Assembly: GCF_022968795.1 (NCBI RefSeq)
Contig: NZ_JALJRB010000035.1
Coordinates: 1 to 47,336, forward strand
DNA: 47,336 bases
Direction of reading: 5' to 3'
Origin: Desulfatitalea alkaliphila
Lineage (GTDB): Bacteria; Desulfobacterota; Desulfobacteria; Desulfobacterales; Desulfosarcinaceae
Position 1 is the first letter of the stretch. The number at the start of each line of letters is the position of its first letter. The position numbers and the translations under genes were made by a program. Below the pieces are notes generated by a model. It searched no databases, was not told where the DNA came from, and was given only the letters and a program-made list of their open reading frames with translations. Of the stretch, positions 1 through 8,249 are shown piece after piece.

Positions 1-8
1 CTTAAAAC

Positions 9-3000
9 TTATATCCCATTTTCGTTCTGCGTTCGCGGTTTTTCATAGCCGATGAAAAAAGCCAACAAGGCCGGGATCACCACCAAAGTGAACAGGGTGG
101 ACATGGCCAGGCCGCCGAGCAGCACCGAGCCGATGCCGCGGTACATTTCGCTGCCCGATCCGGTGGAAAGCACCATGGGCGACAGGGCCAGAATGGTGGT
201 GGTGGCGCTCATGAAAATGGGGCGGATGCGGGTGCGCACTGCCTCGTCGATGGCCTCCGGTCCGGCCATGCCCTCGAAACGCACATTGTTCAACGATTGG
301 TGCACAATGAGAATGGCATTGTTGACCACCGAACCCACCAGGATGATGAAACCGAGCATGGTGAGCACGTCCAAGGGCTGCGGGGCGATGGTGGCATTGA
401 CCAGCCACAGGCCCACGAATCCGCCCGCGGCCGCCAGCGGCACGGCGAACAGAATGATCAGCGGGTAGAAAAAGTTTTCGAAAAGGGCCGACATGAGCAG
501 GTAGATGATGAGTACGGCCAGCACGAAATTCCATTTCAGGGCGTCGAAGGTTTCAGTCAGCTTGTCGGCATTGCCGCCGGTGGCCACCGACACCCCTTGC
601 AGCATGCCCTGTTGTTGCAGATCGGCCACCAGGCCGTCGATCTGCTCCAGGGCCGCCTGCAGGGGCAGGTCCTCGGGCGGCGTCACCTCCAGGCGGACGT
701 TGCGTCGCTTCTCCAGGCGGGCGATTTGGGTCATGCCCTGGGCGTACTGGATGTCGGCCACATCGCCGATGCGGATCAACTGGCCGCGGTTGTTGGCGAT
801 CAGTGCGTTGAGGATCGCTTCGGGGGTCGGAAAGTCGTTTTCCGGGGCGCGCACCACCATGTTGACCTGGTAGCCGTCGGTGGGGCGGTATTCGCCGATG
901 ATCTTGCCGTGCCCCATTACGGCCACGTAGTCTCCCAATTCGGTTTCGGTGAGGCCCGAAGCGGCCAGTTTGCGCTTGTCCGGGATGATGTTGACTTCCG
1001 GGTAGGTCATTTCCAGGGAGGGCACCGGCCGGATCTGGGCGTTGGGCAGGGCTTGGGAGAGGGCACCGAACAGCATCCCGGCCGATTGGACGATGGTGGT
1101 TAAATCCTCTCCGGAGACATTGACATCCACGGTGCGCCCCTGGCCCAGATCGGTTTGGAAGATGCCCGGTTGAATGCTGACGCCGAACAGATCCGGCAGG
1201 GAGTTGACGATACGGTTCATCAAGGGGATCAGCTCCCGGGCGCGGGTTTCGTTCTCTTCGGTGAGCACGGTGCCCACAAGGCTGAACATGTCCGCATTCA
1301 CATAGAACGTGTGGCGGATCTGCGGGATACCATCGCGGCCGTCCTCTTCCATGTAGGGTTTGATCTGCGCGAAGATCCGGTCGCCGATTTCCCGCCGTTT
1401 GCTCTCCGAGTAACCCGGCGGCGGCACCAGGATGGTCATGATGATGTTCTGGTTGCCCTGGGGCAGGTATTCCGCCTTGGGCATCAAGGCCCAGGCGATC
1501 AACAAGGCCAGGGATGTAAAGCCGAAGACGCTGGCCAGGCGCAACGGAATGCTGCGGCGGCAGAAGGCGGATATGCCGGTGATGACACTGCTGATCCTGC
1601 CCCCCCAACGGTCGATGGCTCCGCTGGCGAGCCGCTTCTTTTTGCGTTCCTCCTGCCCGTAGGCCCGGTTCATGGCGGTGGGAATCATGGTGACCGCAAC
1701 CAGCAGGCTCAACAGGATGGCAGCCGTAATGGCGAAGGCGATGTCCTTGAAAAGCTGTCCGGCCTCTTCGCGCATGAAAATGATCGGCAGAAAAACCGCC
1801 ACGGTGGTGAGGGTGGAGGCGATGACCGCACCGTAGACCTCCTTGGTGCCTTCATAGGCCGCCCGGCCGATCCGTTTGCCCAACTGGCGGTGGCGGTCGA
1901 TGTTCTCCAGCACGACGATGGAGTTGTCCACCAACATGCCCACGGCAAAGGAGATGCCGGCCAGGCTGACCACGTTGATGTTGCGATCCAGCAACCACAA
2001 GAAAAGGAAGGTGCCCACGGCGGCCACAGGGATGGAGAGGGCGGTGATGAGGGTGGCGCGGAAACTGCGAAGGAACAGCAGCAACACCGCGATGGCCAGC
2101 ATACCGCCGATGAAGACGTTGTTCTGCACGATGCTGATGGCTTTGAGGATGTAGGGGGCCTGGTCGTGGTTCCATTTCAGGAAGAGATTGTACTCGGGTA
2201 GCACTTCGGCGTTGAGGTGGTCCACCACGTCACGGATGTTTCGCACCAGGTCCAGCACGTTGGCACCGGTCTGGCGTCGGATCATGACGACGATGCTGTC
2301 CGAGCCGCCGTCGAAAACGGCGAACATCTGGGTTTCATTGCCCATGCGGGTGGTGGCGATGTCGCGCAGGAAGACGCGCCGGTTGTCGTCTTCCAGGATG
2401 ACCACATTCAGCGGATCGTTCACCGCCTCGAACTTGGCGGCGGTGCGAATGCGGTAGCTTTTGCGGTCGATGTTCAGCACCCCCGCCGACGTGTCCTTGT
2501 TGGCCGCCGCCACCTTGGCCATCACCTGGCCGATGGTGATCCCGTGGCGGGCCATCTTGATGGGATCCACCACCACCTCCAACTGGTCGGGGGTGCCGCC
2601 GAAGGCCATCACCGAGGAGACGCCGTCCACCCGTTCCAGGTACTGCTGGATCTCGTTCTCGAAAAAGGTTTGGTAGTGGGCGACCTGCCGGGGATCTCCT
2701 TCGCGCATTTTGAGGGTCAGAATGACCGACGGGCTGGCATTGGCGCCGGAGGTGTTGATGATGGGCTTTTTGACATCGTCGGGGTAGTCCCACACTTCGT
2801 CCAGCTTGTTGGAGACCCGCTGCACGGCGGTGTTGATGTCGGTGCCCAGGCCGAAGGTCAAGGTGATCTGGGAGAAGTTGTTATAGGAGGTGCTTTCCAG
2901 CTTCTGCAGGTCCTGGATGCTTTTCAGCTTGTCCTCCTGCTTTTCCACCACCTCGTTCTCGATTTCGCTGGGCGTGGCGCCCGGCCAGATGGTGTAGACC

Positions 3001-3137
3001 TCGATTCGGGGAAGCTCGGTGTCCGGGGCCAATTGAACCGGCAGACGGATGATGCCGATGATGCCGAACAATAGAATCAGGAGGGCGGCCACGGCCACGG
3101 TGACGGGTTTGGAAATGGCGTATTTCAGAATATCCAT
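9..3137 (-). CDS. RND-family efflux transporter, inner-membrane pump subunit (AcrB/HAE1-like)
   Basis: Proton-driven RND pump of 1042 aa, the usual AcrB-family length. A cytoplasmic start (MDILKYAISKPVTVAV) leads into TM1, followed by a large periplasmic domain, a TM block around residues 335-560, a second periplasmic domain and a C-terminal TM block. Motifs seen: 'GMLVDNSIVVLENI' in TM4 and 'GSVVNNAILIVHQ' near residue 939. At the AcrB proton-relay positions D407 is kept (D404), but D408 is N405 and K940 is N939, so the relay differs from E. coli AcrB. It is the last gene of a tetR-hlyD-rnd operon, 46 bp after the adaptor. The start has a GGAAAG ribosome site. No TolC-like outer-membrane gene lies in the window. 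Substrate is unknown; drug, detergent or lipid export are all possible. Confidence 0.93.
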   Translation of the reverse strand: MDILKYAISKPVTVAVAALLILLFGIIGIIRLPVQLAPDTELPRIEVYTIWPGATPSEIENEVVEKQEDKLKSIQDLQKLESTSYNNFSQITLTFGLGTDINTAVQRVSNKLDEVWDYPDDVKKPIINTSGANASPSVILTLKMREGDPRQVAHYQTFFENEIQQYLERVDGVSSVMAFGGTPDQLEVVVDPIKMARHGITIGQVMAKVAAANKDTSAGVLNIDRKSYRIRTAAKFEAVNDPLNVVILEDDNRRVFLRDIATTRMGNETQMFAVFDGGSDSIVVMIRRQTGANVLDLVRNIRDVVDHLNAEVLPEYNLFLKWNHDQAPYILKAISIVQNNVFIGGMLAIAVLLLFLRSFRATLITALSIPVAAVGTFLFLWLLDRNINVVSLAGISFAVGMLVDNSIVVLENIDRHRQLGKRIGRAAYEGTKEVYGAVIASTLTTVAVFLPIIFMREEAGQLFKDIAFAITAAILLSLLVAVTMIPTAMNRAYGQEERKKKRLASGAIDRWGGRISSVITGISAFCRRSIPLRLASVFGFTSLALLIAWALMPKAEYLPQGNQNIIMTILVPPPGYSESKRREIGDRIFAQIKPYMEEDGRDGIPQIRHTFYVNADMFSLVGTVLTEENETRARELIPLMNRIVNSLPDLFGVSIQPGIFQTDLGQGRTVDVNVSGEDLTTIVQSAGMLFGALSQALPNAQIRPVPSLEMTYPEVNIIPDKRKLAASGLTETELGDYVAVMGHGKIIGEYRPTDGYQVNMVVRAPENDFPTPEAILNALIANNRGQLIRIGDVADIQYAQGMTQIARLEKRRNVRLEVTPPEDLPLQAALEQIDGLVADLQQQGMLQGVSVATGGNADKLTETFDALKWNFVLAVLIIYLLMSALFENFFYPLIILFAVPLAAAGGFVGLWLVNATIAPQPLDVLTMLGFIILVGSVVNNAILIVHQSLNNVRFEGMAGPEAIDEAVRTRIRPIFMSATTTILALSPMVLSTGSGSEMYRGIGSVLLGGLAMSTLFTLVVIPALLAFFIGYEKPRTQNENGI

Positions 3138-3183
3138 GGTTTTCTTTCCGTTGGACTGAAAGATTGGCGTTTTGCGGTGGAGA

Positions 3184-4257
3184 CTATCGATCGATGACCT
3201 TCACAGGCTGATCCGGACGCAGCCGCTGGGCGCCGTCCACTACCACCTGCATGCCGGCCTGTAGTGGTTCGGAGGCCACGGCGGCCTTGGTGCCCGTATA
3301 ACCCAGGATCTTGACCGGCAAGGGGGCTGCCTTGCCTTCTTTGAGCGTGTAGACAAAATCCTGTCCCTGCAGTTGAACCAAGGCGTCCCGCGGTACCAGC
3401 TTGAGCATGCGCGGCGGCGCCACCGCCACCCGCACCGTTGCCGACATGTTTTCCACCACTTGGTCGGGCGGCGGGATTTTGACCTTGAGCAGAATGTTGC
3501 GGGTCATGCGGTCCGCCACGGGCACAAAGCCCTCAAGGGTGCCCGGCAGCTCCTGGTTCAGGGCGTTGATGGTGACATCCGTTGCCTCGCCCCGCTGGGC
3601 ATAGCGCACCAGGTCTTCGGCCACCGGCACTTTGACGTAAAGTTCCTGCACGGCGCCGATGCGGAAACAGGGCGAGCCGGGGGCCGCATAGGTGCCCACA
3701 TCCACCATTTTTTCAAGGACGATGCCGTCATAGGGGGCGCGCAGCGTGCTCTTGTTCTTTTTCAGTTGAGCCGTGGCCAGGTCCAGCGTGTAGGCGTTGT
3801 GCTGCTTTTCCAGTTCCTGTCGGGCATAGAGGATGTCTTCATAAGCCTTTTCACTGGTGGCGTCTTCCCGCAACAGCACCTCGAAACGGCCAAGGTCCTT
3901 GGCGGCCTTTTCCATCTGGATCTCGGTCAGGGCGATGCGGTTGCGTGCCAGGGCAATCTCCTGATCGGTGAAGTCGGTGTTGAGGGTCAGCAGGATGTCG
4001 CCGCGTTCGACCCGGTCACCGGCCCGTGCACGCACCGATGCCACGATCCCGGCAACCTCCGGCGCCAGGGTACTGGCCTGGTCGAAATAAAGGGTGCCCA
4101 CCACCGGGGTGTTTTCCGCCACCATCTCCTCTGTCACCTTGTCCAGCACCACCAGGGCCGGAGGGGACTCCTGCGGGGGTTGACCGAAAGCGTTCGGGAC
4201 CGGGGACAAGGCCAGAAGGGCCAGCATAAAGGCGGTGAAGGGGAGCGCATGTTTCAT
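3184..4257 (-). CDS. Periplasmic adaptor subunit of RND efflux pump (HlyD/AcrA family)
   Basis: Membrane-fusion/adaptor protein of 357 aa that would bridge the RND pump to an outer-membrane channel. The chosen ATG gives a typical signal peptide (MKHALPFTAFMLALLALSP, cleavage near 'NAFG') and has an AGAGG ribosome site; the frame is open further upstream but that extension is TetR sequence read in another frame. After the signal come a biotinyl-lipoyl half-motif ('ASVRARAGDRVERGDIL'), an alpha-hairpin rich in E, K and A (about 95-165), the second lipoyl half ('LRAPYDGIVLEKMVDVGTY'), a beta-barrel domain and a membrane-proximal domain ('VPRDALVQLQGQDFVYTL'). No lipobox is visible, so it is probably not lipid-anchored. 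It is co-transcribed with the pump and the TetR gene. Confidence 0.92.
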   Translation of the reverse strand: MKHALPFTAFMLALLALSPVPNAFGQPPQESPPALVVLDKVTEEMVAENTPVVGTLYFDQASTLAPEVAGIVASVRARAGDRVERGDILLTLNTDFTDQEIALARNRIALTEIQMEKAAKDLGRFEVLLREDATSEKAYEDILYARQELEKQHNAYTLDLATAQLKKNKSTLRAPYDGIVLEKMVDVGTYAAPGSPCFRIGAVQELYVKVPVAEDLVRYAQRGEATDVTINALNQELPGTLEGFVPVADRMTRNILLKVKIPPPDQVVENMSATVRVAVAPPRMLKLVPRDALVQLQGQDFVYTLKEGKAAPLPVKILGYTGTKAAVASEPLQAGMQVVVDGAQRLRPDQPVKVIDR

Positions 4258-4330
4258 TGGAAACCTCTGATGATTGAAATAGCCTTGCATGGTTATGGTG
4301 ATGGCCGAACAAGCAGACCGCATTGTTAGG

Positions 4331-4954
4331 TTATCCCCTGAAACCCGCCGCCATGAACCGCACCATCTCCTCCTGCATGGCTTCGGAGAGATCCAGTTCG
4401 ACGGCGAAAAGGGACTGCAAATCCTTGCGCAGCCAGTGGTCCACGATATCATGAACGCCGGCCCAAAAAAATGCGTAGCGGTACAAAAGCTGCGCCCGGC
4501 CCAGGTGGGGCAGGGCGCGGTGCAACAACGCCACATAACGGCGATGGACCACTTCCAACAAATCCATTACCCGGCTGTGAAACCGGTCGATATCCCCATA
4601 GGCCTTGGACAGATTGTCAAACAAGACGATCAGGTTGGGGTGATTTCGGGAAGTGTCGAAAATCGGTGCCAGATAACATCTGAGCACATCCTCCAGCTCC
4701 GGTAGCGTTGCGCCGACGCGTTGTTCCAGGGCATCCAGGTGTGTCATTTGGGCTTCCACCACCAGGCTGATCATGCGCGAGAGGGTGGCGCTGATCAGTT
4801 CCGACTTGGATCCGAAATGGTAGTTCACGGCCGCCAGGTTGGCATCGGCAACAGCGCAGATTTGACGCAGGGTCGTTTTTTCGGCCCCTTGCTGCGCGAA
4901 AAGTTGTTCCGCGGCTTCCAGGAGCCGGGTTTTGGTGTCTTTGGGGCTTTCCAT
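4331..4954 (-). CDS. TetR-family transcriptional regulator of the efflux operon
   Basis: TetR regulator of 207 aa. The N-terminal helix-turn-helix covers about residues 5-55 ('TKTRLLEAAEQLFAQQG', 'TTLRQICAVADANLAAVNYHF'), with the typical YHFGSKSEL recognition helix end. The rest is an all-helical ligand-binding/dimerisation domain resembling the CecR-type C-terminal family. The start was placed at MESPKD because the TetR fold begins right after it; the longer open frame upstream is promoter DNA. It is first in the operon, 73 bp before the adaptor gene, so it likely represses itself and the pump. A palindromic operator overlapping the -10 box lies 53-75 bp upstream. The inducer is unknown. 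Confidence 0.92.
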   Translation of the reverse strand: MESPKDTKTRLLEAAEQLFAQQGAEKTTLRQICAVADANLAAVNYHFGSKSELISATLSRMISLVVEAQMTHLDALEQRVGATLPELEDVLRCYLAPIFDTSRNHPNLIVLFDNLSKAYGDIDRFHSRVMDLLEVVHRRYVALLHRALPHLGRAQLLYRYAFFWAGVHDIVDHWLRKDLQSLFAVELDLSEAMQEEMVRFMAAGFRG

Positions 4955-5006
4955 GGCTGCCACCCTTGCGGCCGGGCCCTTGTGTGCAGGGCGCGCCCAT
5001 GAGATT

Positions 5007-5029
5007 AAACGCTGTTTGAAACGGCGTTT
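5007..5029 (-). promoter_or_regulatory. Palindromic TetR-type operator
   Basis: A 23-bp palindrome with half-sites AAACGCTGTTT and AAACGGCGTTT around a single central base. Only one position pair mismatches. It overlaps the -10 box of the tetR promoter, so a bound dimer would block transcription of the operon. Assignment to the adjacent TetR is inference from position and size. Confidence 0.75.
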
Positions 5030-5055
5030 TAAACCCCATATGGCATGTTTGTCAA
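5028..5055 (-). promoter_or_regulatory. Sigma-70-type promoter of tetR-hlyD-rnd operon
   Basis: On the minus strand a perfect -35 box TTGACA (5050-5055) is followed after 16 bp by TTTAAA (5028-5033), four of six matches to the -10 consensus. It is about 75-100 bp upstream of the tetR start, and the operator palindrome overlaps its -10. Confidence 0.6.
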
Positions 5056-5183
5056 GCCCCGTTTGCACTTTTGCGGCATGTGCGCTGATGGAGGGTGGAG
5101 CCACCGGGTGCGGACGGGTGACTGCCGACGGGCGGAAGGCAATCCGGTCAATTTGGTGATGAGCATCGCTCTGAACAAATCCA

Positions 5184-5212
5184 TTGACATAGTGCCACGG
5201 GAATATTATTAG
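5184..5212 (+). promoter_or_regulatory. Sigma-70-type promoter of the DtxR-family gene
   Basis: TTGACA at 5184-5189, a 17-bp spacer, and TATTAG at 5207-5212 (4 of 6). It lies about 50 bp upstream of the DtxR-family start codon, in an AT-rich stretch that contrasts with the GC-rich surroundings. Confidence 0.6.
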
Positions 5213-5261
5213 AAAAATAAAACATAATTTGAAAGTTGTGCAGTAAAACAAGGAGATCGCC

Positions 5262-5903
5262 TTGGAAGCCGCCAAGAAGGATAAAACATCCCCGAAGAAA
5301 AAGCTTGCCGACAAGCCGTTGACCGCGACGATGGAGGACTACCTGGAGGCGATTTACGACCTGGACCAGGATAAGAAAGTGGTGCGCGTCAAGGACATCG
5401 CCAAGCGCTTGGATGTGAAGATGCCGACGGTGACCAGCGCCCTCAAGACCCTCAACGAGCGGGGCATGGTGCATTACGAGAAGTATGAATATGTCGAATT
5501 GACCACGGAGGGCAGCGCCGTGGGTCACGAAATGCACCGTCGCCACCGGCTGCTGCTCAAATTCCTGACCGATATTCTCAAAATCGATCACCAGGTCGCC
5601 GATGAAGAGGCGTGCAAAATGGAGCACGCTTTGAGCTTGTCCACCTTGGAGCGGCTGGCCGACTTCATGGCCTTCATTCAGGATTGCCCCCGCGCCGGTG
5701 AGAGTTGGTTGGAACACTTCGACACCTATCGTACATCCGGCAATAAGCCGCAAGCGTGCGCCAGTTGTACCGAGCAGTTCAGTTGTGAAGAGATCGGTGG
5801 GCAACGCCCTTCAGGGGTCGCGCAACCCAAGCCGGTCATCAAGCGCAAGGTGTCGGGTAAAGGTGGTGCGCCGGCCGGCAGAAAGCGATCCAAAAACCCA
5901 TAG
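5262..5903 (+). CDS. DtxR/MntR-family metal-dependent transcriptional regulator
   Basis: Metalloregulator of 213 aa with a TTG start, supported by AGGAG six bases upstream. A lysine-rich N-tail precedes the winged helix ('TATMEDYLEAIYDL', 'VRVKDIAKRLDVKMPTVTSAL') and the dimerisation/metal domain ('HRRHRLLLKFL', 'DEEACKMEHAL'). The ligand set looks mixed: Asp at the DtxR Met10 position, as in MntR, but Cys-x2-Glu-His as in iron-sensing DtxR/IdeR. A cysteine cluster ('CASCTEQFSC') and a basic, Gly/Lys/Arg-rich tail follow; no SH3-like third domain is evident. It is monocistronic, with its own promoter and terminator. Whether the metal is iron or manganese cannot be settled from sequence. Confidence 0.9.
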   Translation: MEAAKKDKTSPKKKLADKPLTATMEDYLEAIYDLDQDKKVVRVKDIAKRLDVKMPTVTSALKTLNERGMVHYEKYEYVELTTEGSAVGHEMHRRHRLLLKFLTDILKIDHQVADEEACKMEHALSLSTLERLADFMAFIQDCPRAGESWLEHFDTYRTSGNKPQACASCTEQFSCEEIGGQRPSGVAQPKPVIKRKVSGKGGAPAGRKRSKNP

Positions 5904-5922
5904 TCCAACCGTTTGTCGATGG

Positions 5923-5959
5923 CCGCCTGCCGGGCACGCATTGCCGCAGGCGGTTTTTT
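5923..5959 (+). terminator. Rho-independent terminator after the DtxR-family gene
   Basis: Stem CCGCCTGC (5923-5930) pairs with GCAGGCGG (5946-5953) and is followed directly by six T (5954-5959). Confidence 0.88.
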
Positions 5960-5992
5960 AGGAGGTCTAAGTTAGATAATTAAAATAAAGAA

Positions 5993-6009
5993 CCAAATTT
6001 CTAATTTGG
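5993..6009 (+). promoter_or_regulatory. Short perfect inverted repeat upstream of porin gene, possible operator
   Basis: CCAAATT and AATTTGG flank a TCT centre, about 100 bp before the porin start and just after an AT-rich stretch (TTAGATAATTAAAATAAAG) that could hold a promoter. Which protein binds is unknown; the neighbouring DtxR-type regulator is a guess and the site does not match the classic DtxR box. Confidence 0.35.
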
Positions 6010-6110
6010 CCGGGTGATCGGAAACCACAACCGATCGGCGCAGGCCGGGATGGTGTGCGGATCGCCCATTACTCACCTTTCATCATTGTTTTTAAAAGGA
6101 GGATTGCACT

Positions 6111-7226
6111 ATGAAGCACGGGTTCTTCGGGTTGGTCGTCGTGGCCGCCACCATTGCGGTGTTGGGGTTTGCCGGTGGTGCGGCGGCCATCGAGTTGGGC
6201 GACATGCTCTCCATCGAAGGCGATCTGGCCGCCGCTTACCAGTATCAGAGCCTGAGCCGGGCACCGGACCATGACAACAAGGGGCGGGGTGCGTTGGTAT
6301 TTCAGCCGACGCTGCGCTTGCAGCTGACCGAAAAGGATGTGATCCAAGCCGGTTTCGGCTTTGCCGCGGGCAACGCGCTCAACGACGGTCACTCCCCGTT
6401 TGCCCTGGTGCCGTGGGCCGCCGACCTGGAGGGGGATGTTAAGGGCATCGGCGGGCGCGATCGTGACTACCTGCTCACCGCCTGGTACGCTCGCCGCCTG
6501 GCACTGGGGGCCTTCGGTGATCTGGAAGTCGTCGGAGGCCTGATCAATGCGGCCGATTATCTGGACGACAACGCATTTGCCAATGACGAGTTCGGCCAGT
6601 TCATGAACGAAGCCTTGGTCAACAGTCCCACCGTCTTTCTGCCGGCCTTCGATCTGGGTGGCGCACTTCAGTATGAACTGGGTAATTGGCACGCGCGGGC
6701 GGTGGTGATGGATGTCGCCGGCGACGAGGAGGATGCCGGACACCATTTTTACGGCGCCCAGATCGGCTACCGCCTGGATTTGGGGCTCGGAGAAGGCAAT
6801 TACCGCTTGGCCGTTGCCGGCACCGGTAAAAAGTTCGACGGCCCGGACAGCGAGGCCGATCAGGCCCTGCTCGGCGGCGTGCTTTCCTTCGACCAGGAAT
6901 TGGGCGACACCTACGGTGTTTGGTTGCGGCTGGGGCACCAGGACAACGATGCCCTGATCGCCCATCGCAACCTGTATGCGGCGGGCATCGATATCAAAGG
7001 CGGTTTGTGGGGGCGCGGCGAGGACAACATCGGCTTTGGATACGCCTTGCTCGATGGCGGCAACGATGACATCGATCGATCCCAAGTGGCCGAGCTTTAC
7101 TATCGCTGGGTCTTCAACGAATACAGCGCCGTGAGTCTCAATTTTCAGTATCAGGAAGATGAAGACAACGACGGCAACAAACCGCGCGGTCTGATCAGCG
7201 GCGTGCGTTTCGTCGCTTCATTTTGA
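6111..7226 (+). CDS. Outer-membrane beta-barrel protein, OprB/porin-like
   Basis: Protein of 371 aa with a classical signal peptide (MKHGFFGLVVVAATIAVLGF, cleavage near 'GAAA') and an AAAGGAGG ribosome site. The mature part alternates polar and hydrophobic residues in short strands separated by Gly/Asp-rich turns and ends in '...GVRFVASF', a terminal aromatic residue as expected for Bam-dependent barrels. Acidic loops such as 'YQEDEDNDGNK' would face outside. It resembles carbohydrate-selective or alginate-type porins in overall layout, but no specific substrate can be read. It stands alone between two terminators. Confidence 0.72.
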   Translation: MKHGFFGLVVVAATIAVLGFAGGAAAIELGDMLSIEGDLAAAYQYQSLSRAPDHDNKGRGALVFQPTLRLQLTEKDVIQAGFGFAAGNALNDGHSPFALVPWAADLEGDVKGIGGRDRDYLLTAWYARRLALGAFGDLEVVGGLINAADYLDDNAFANDEFGQFMNEALVNSPTVFLPAFDLGGALQYELGNWHARAVVMDVAGDEEDAGHHFYGAQIGYRLDLGLGEGNYRLAVAGTGKKFDGPDSEADQALLGGVLSFDQELGDTYGVWLRLGHQDNDALIAHRNLYAAGIDIKGGLWGRGEDNIGFGYALLDGGNDDIDRSQVAELYYRWVFNEYSAVSLNFQYQEDEDNDGNKPRGLISGVRFVASF

Positions 7227-7249
7227 TTCATTCACCGACCACAAGAAAG

Positions 7250-7277
7250 GCGGCGGGCTGCTTCAGCGGCCCGCCGC
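7250..7277. terminator. GC-rich hairpin between convergent porin and plsC genes
   Basis: Perfect 9-bp arms GCGGCGGGC (7250-7258) and GCCCGCCGC (7269-7277). On the plus strand a T-rich tract ending in TTTTT follows after a gap, so termination is more plausible for the porin transcript than for the opposing one. Confidence 0.55.
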
Positions 7278-7309
7278 AATCGACTTTGAGTTTTTAGCGA
7301 CGCGCTGCG

Positions 7310-8037
7310 TCAGGGGGTATGGACATTGGCGGCGATGCGTTGGCGCACCATTTCGGCGGTCTGCACCGGGTCCAGTTGGGCGAAGGCCGCATAGGGGATT
7401 TCGTCCAACACTTGGATGTGAATAGGGTGAAAGCCGTGAAAGTTGAGGCTGGCCTTGGGCAGGGCGTCCTTGGTACCGTTGATGGCGATGGGCAGGATGG
7501 GCAGCCGCATGCGATGGGCCAGAATGAAGGCGCCGGGCTTGAAGGGCTTCAGCTCGCCGGTGCGCGAACGGGTGCCCTCGGGAAAAAAGAAGACCGAACT
7601 GCCCCGCGCCAAGGTCCGCTCACAGGCGGTCATCATCTTTTCGATGCTCTCCTTTTGGCCGCGCTGGAGTCGGATGTAGCCGTTGAGGGTCATGTTCCAG
7701 CCGATGAAAGGCACCCGGAACATCTCCACCTTGGAGACCCATTTAAAAGGAAAAAAGAGGCGGAAGGCCACCAGGATGTCCAGGCCGGACTGATGGTTGG
7801 ACACGACGACGTAGGTGGCCTTTTTACGAATTTTTTCACGGCCTGCGGCGGTCACCGACCAGGCCGGCATGGTCCACAAATAGAGACAGGCCCAGAAGGA
7901 TGTGAACATGTGCAGCCACACCAGGCGACGGTCAAAGGGGATGGTCAGCAGCCAAATCAGCAGCGCGAGGATAAAAAAAAAGCGGAGCTGATGCCGATGA
8001 AACAAAGAAAAAGGATGGCGACGATGCGGTTGATCAT
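7310..8037 (-). CDS. 1-acyl-sn-glycerol-3-phosphate acyltransferase (PlsC-like), start and body in different frames
   Basis: Lysophosphatidic acid acyltransferase of the inner membrane. Motifs seen: 'NHQSGLD' (catalytic H-x4-D), 'GYIRLQRG', 'FFPEGTRSR' and 'LPILPIAING'. The body frame has no sensible start: its only upstream Met codons lie in noncoding-looking sequence. The best start is the ATG at 8037, with GGAG five bases upstream, encoding a signal-anchor (MINRIVAILFLCFIGISSAF), but that frame hits TGA just after a run of nine T on the coding strand (nine A at 7973-7981). One extra base in the run joins the two parts into a normal-length 242-aa enzyme. Explanations are transcriptional slippage, phase variation or a sequencing error. 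An internal ATG at 7909 would give 199 aa without a ribosome site. Confidence 0.8.
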
Positions 8038-8249
8038 GGGATCTCCGGTGATGGGCCGGCCGGACCGGTGCCGACAGCGGCTTTATGCAAGCGGCTATAT
8101 TGAATTTTCCACCGGCTGTCAACTGCCCATTGATCTGCCGGCCCGGATGCATGTATGATCCCGGCAGCGGTTGGCATGCTGTGCCGCCGCTATCCATAAC
8201 CCATAGCGCCATTTCCGGCAGGACCGGTACCCAAGAGAGGAGCGAAACC

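Noticed and set aside
4258-4536. N-terminal extension of the HlyD adaptor frame (93 codons)
   Set aside because: It overlaps the TetR coding sequence in another frame and has no protein character; the signal peptide and ribosome site mark 4257 as the start.
5947-5990. Classic DtxR/IdeR box downstream of the DtxR gene
   Set aside because: TTAGG and CTAA are present but out of phase by one base with the 19-bp consensus.
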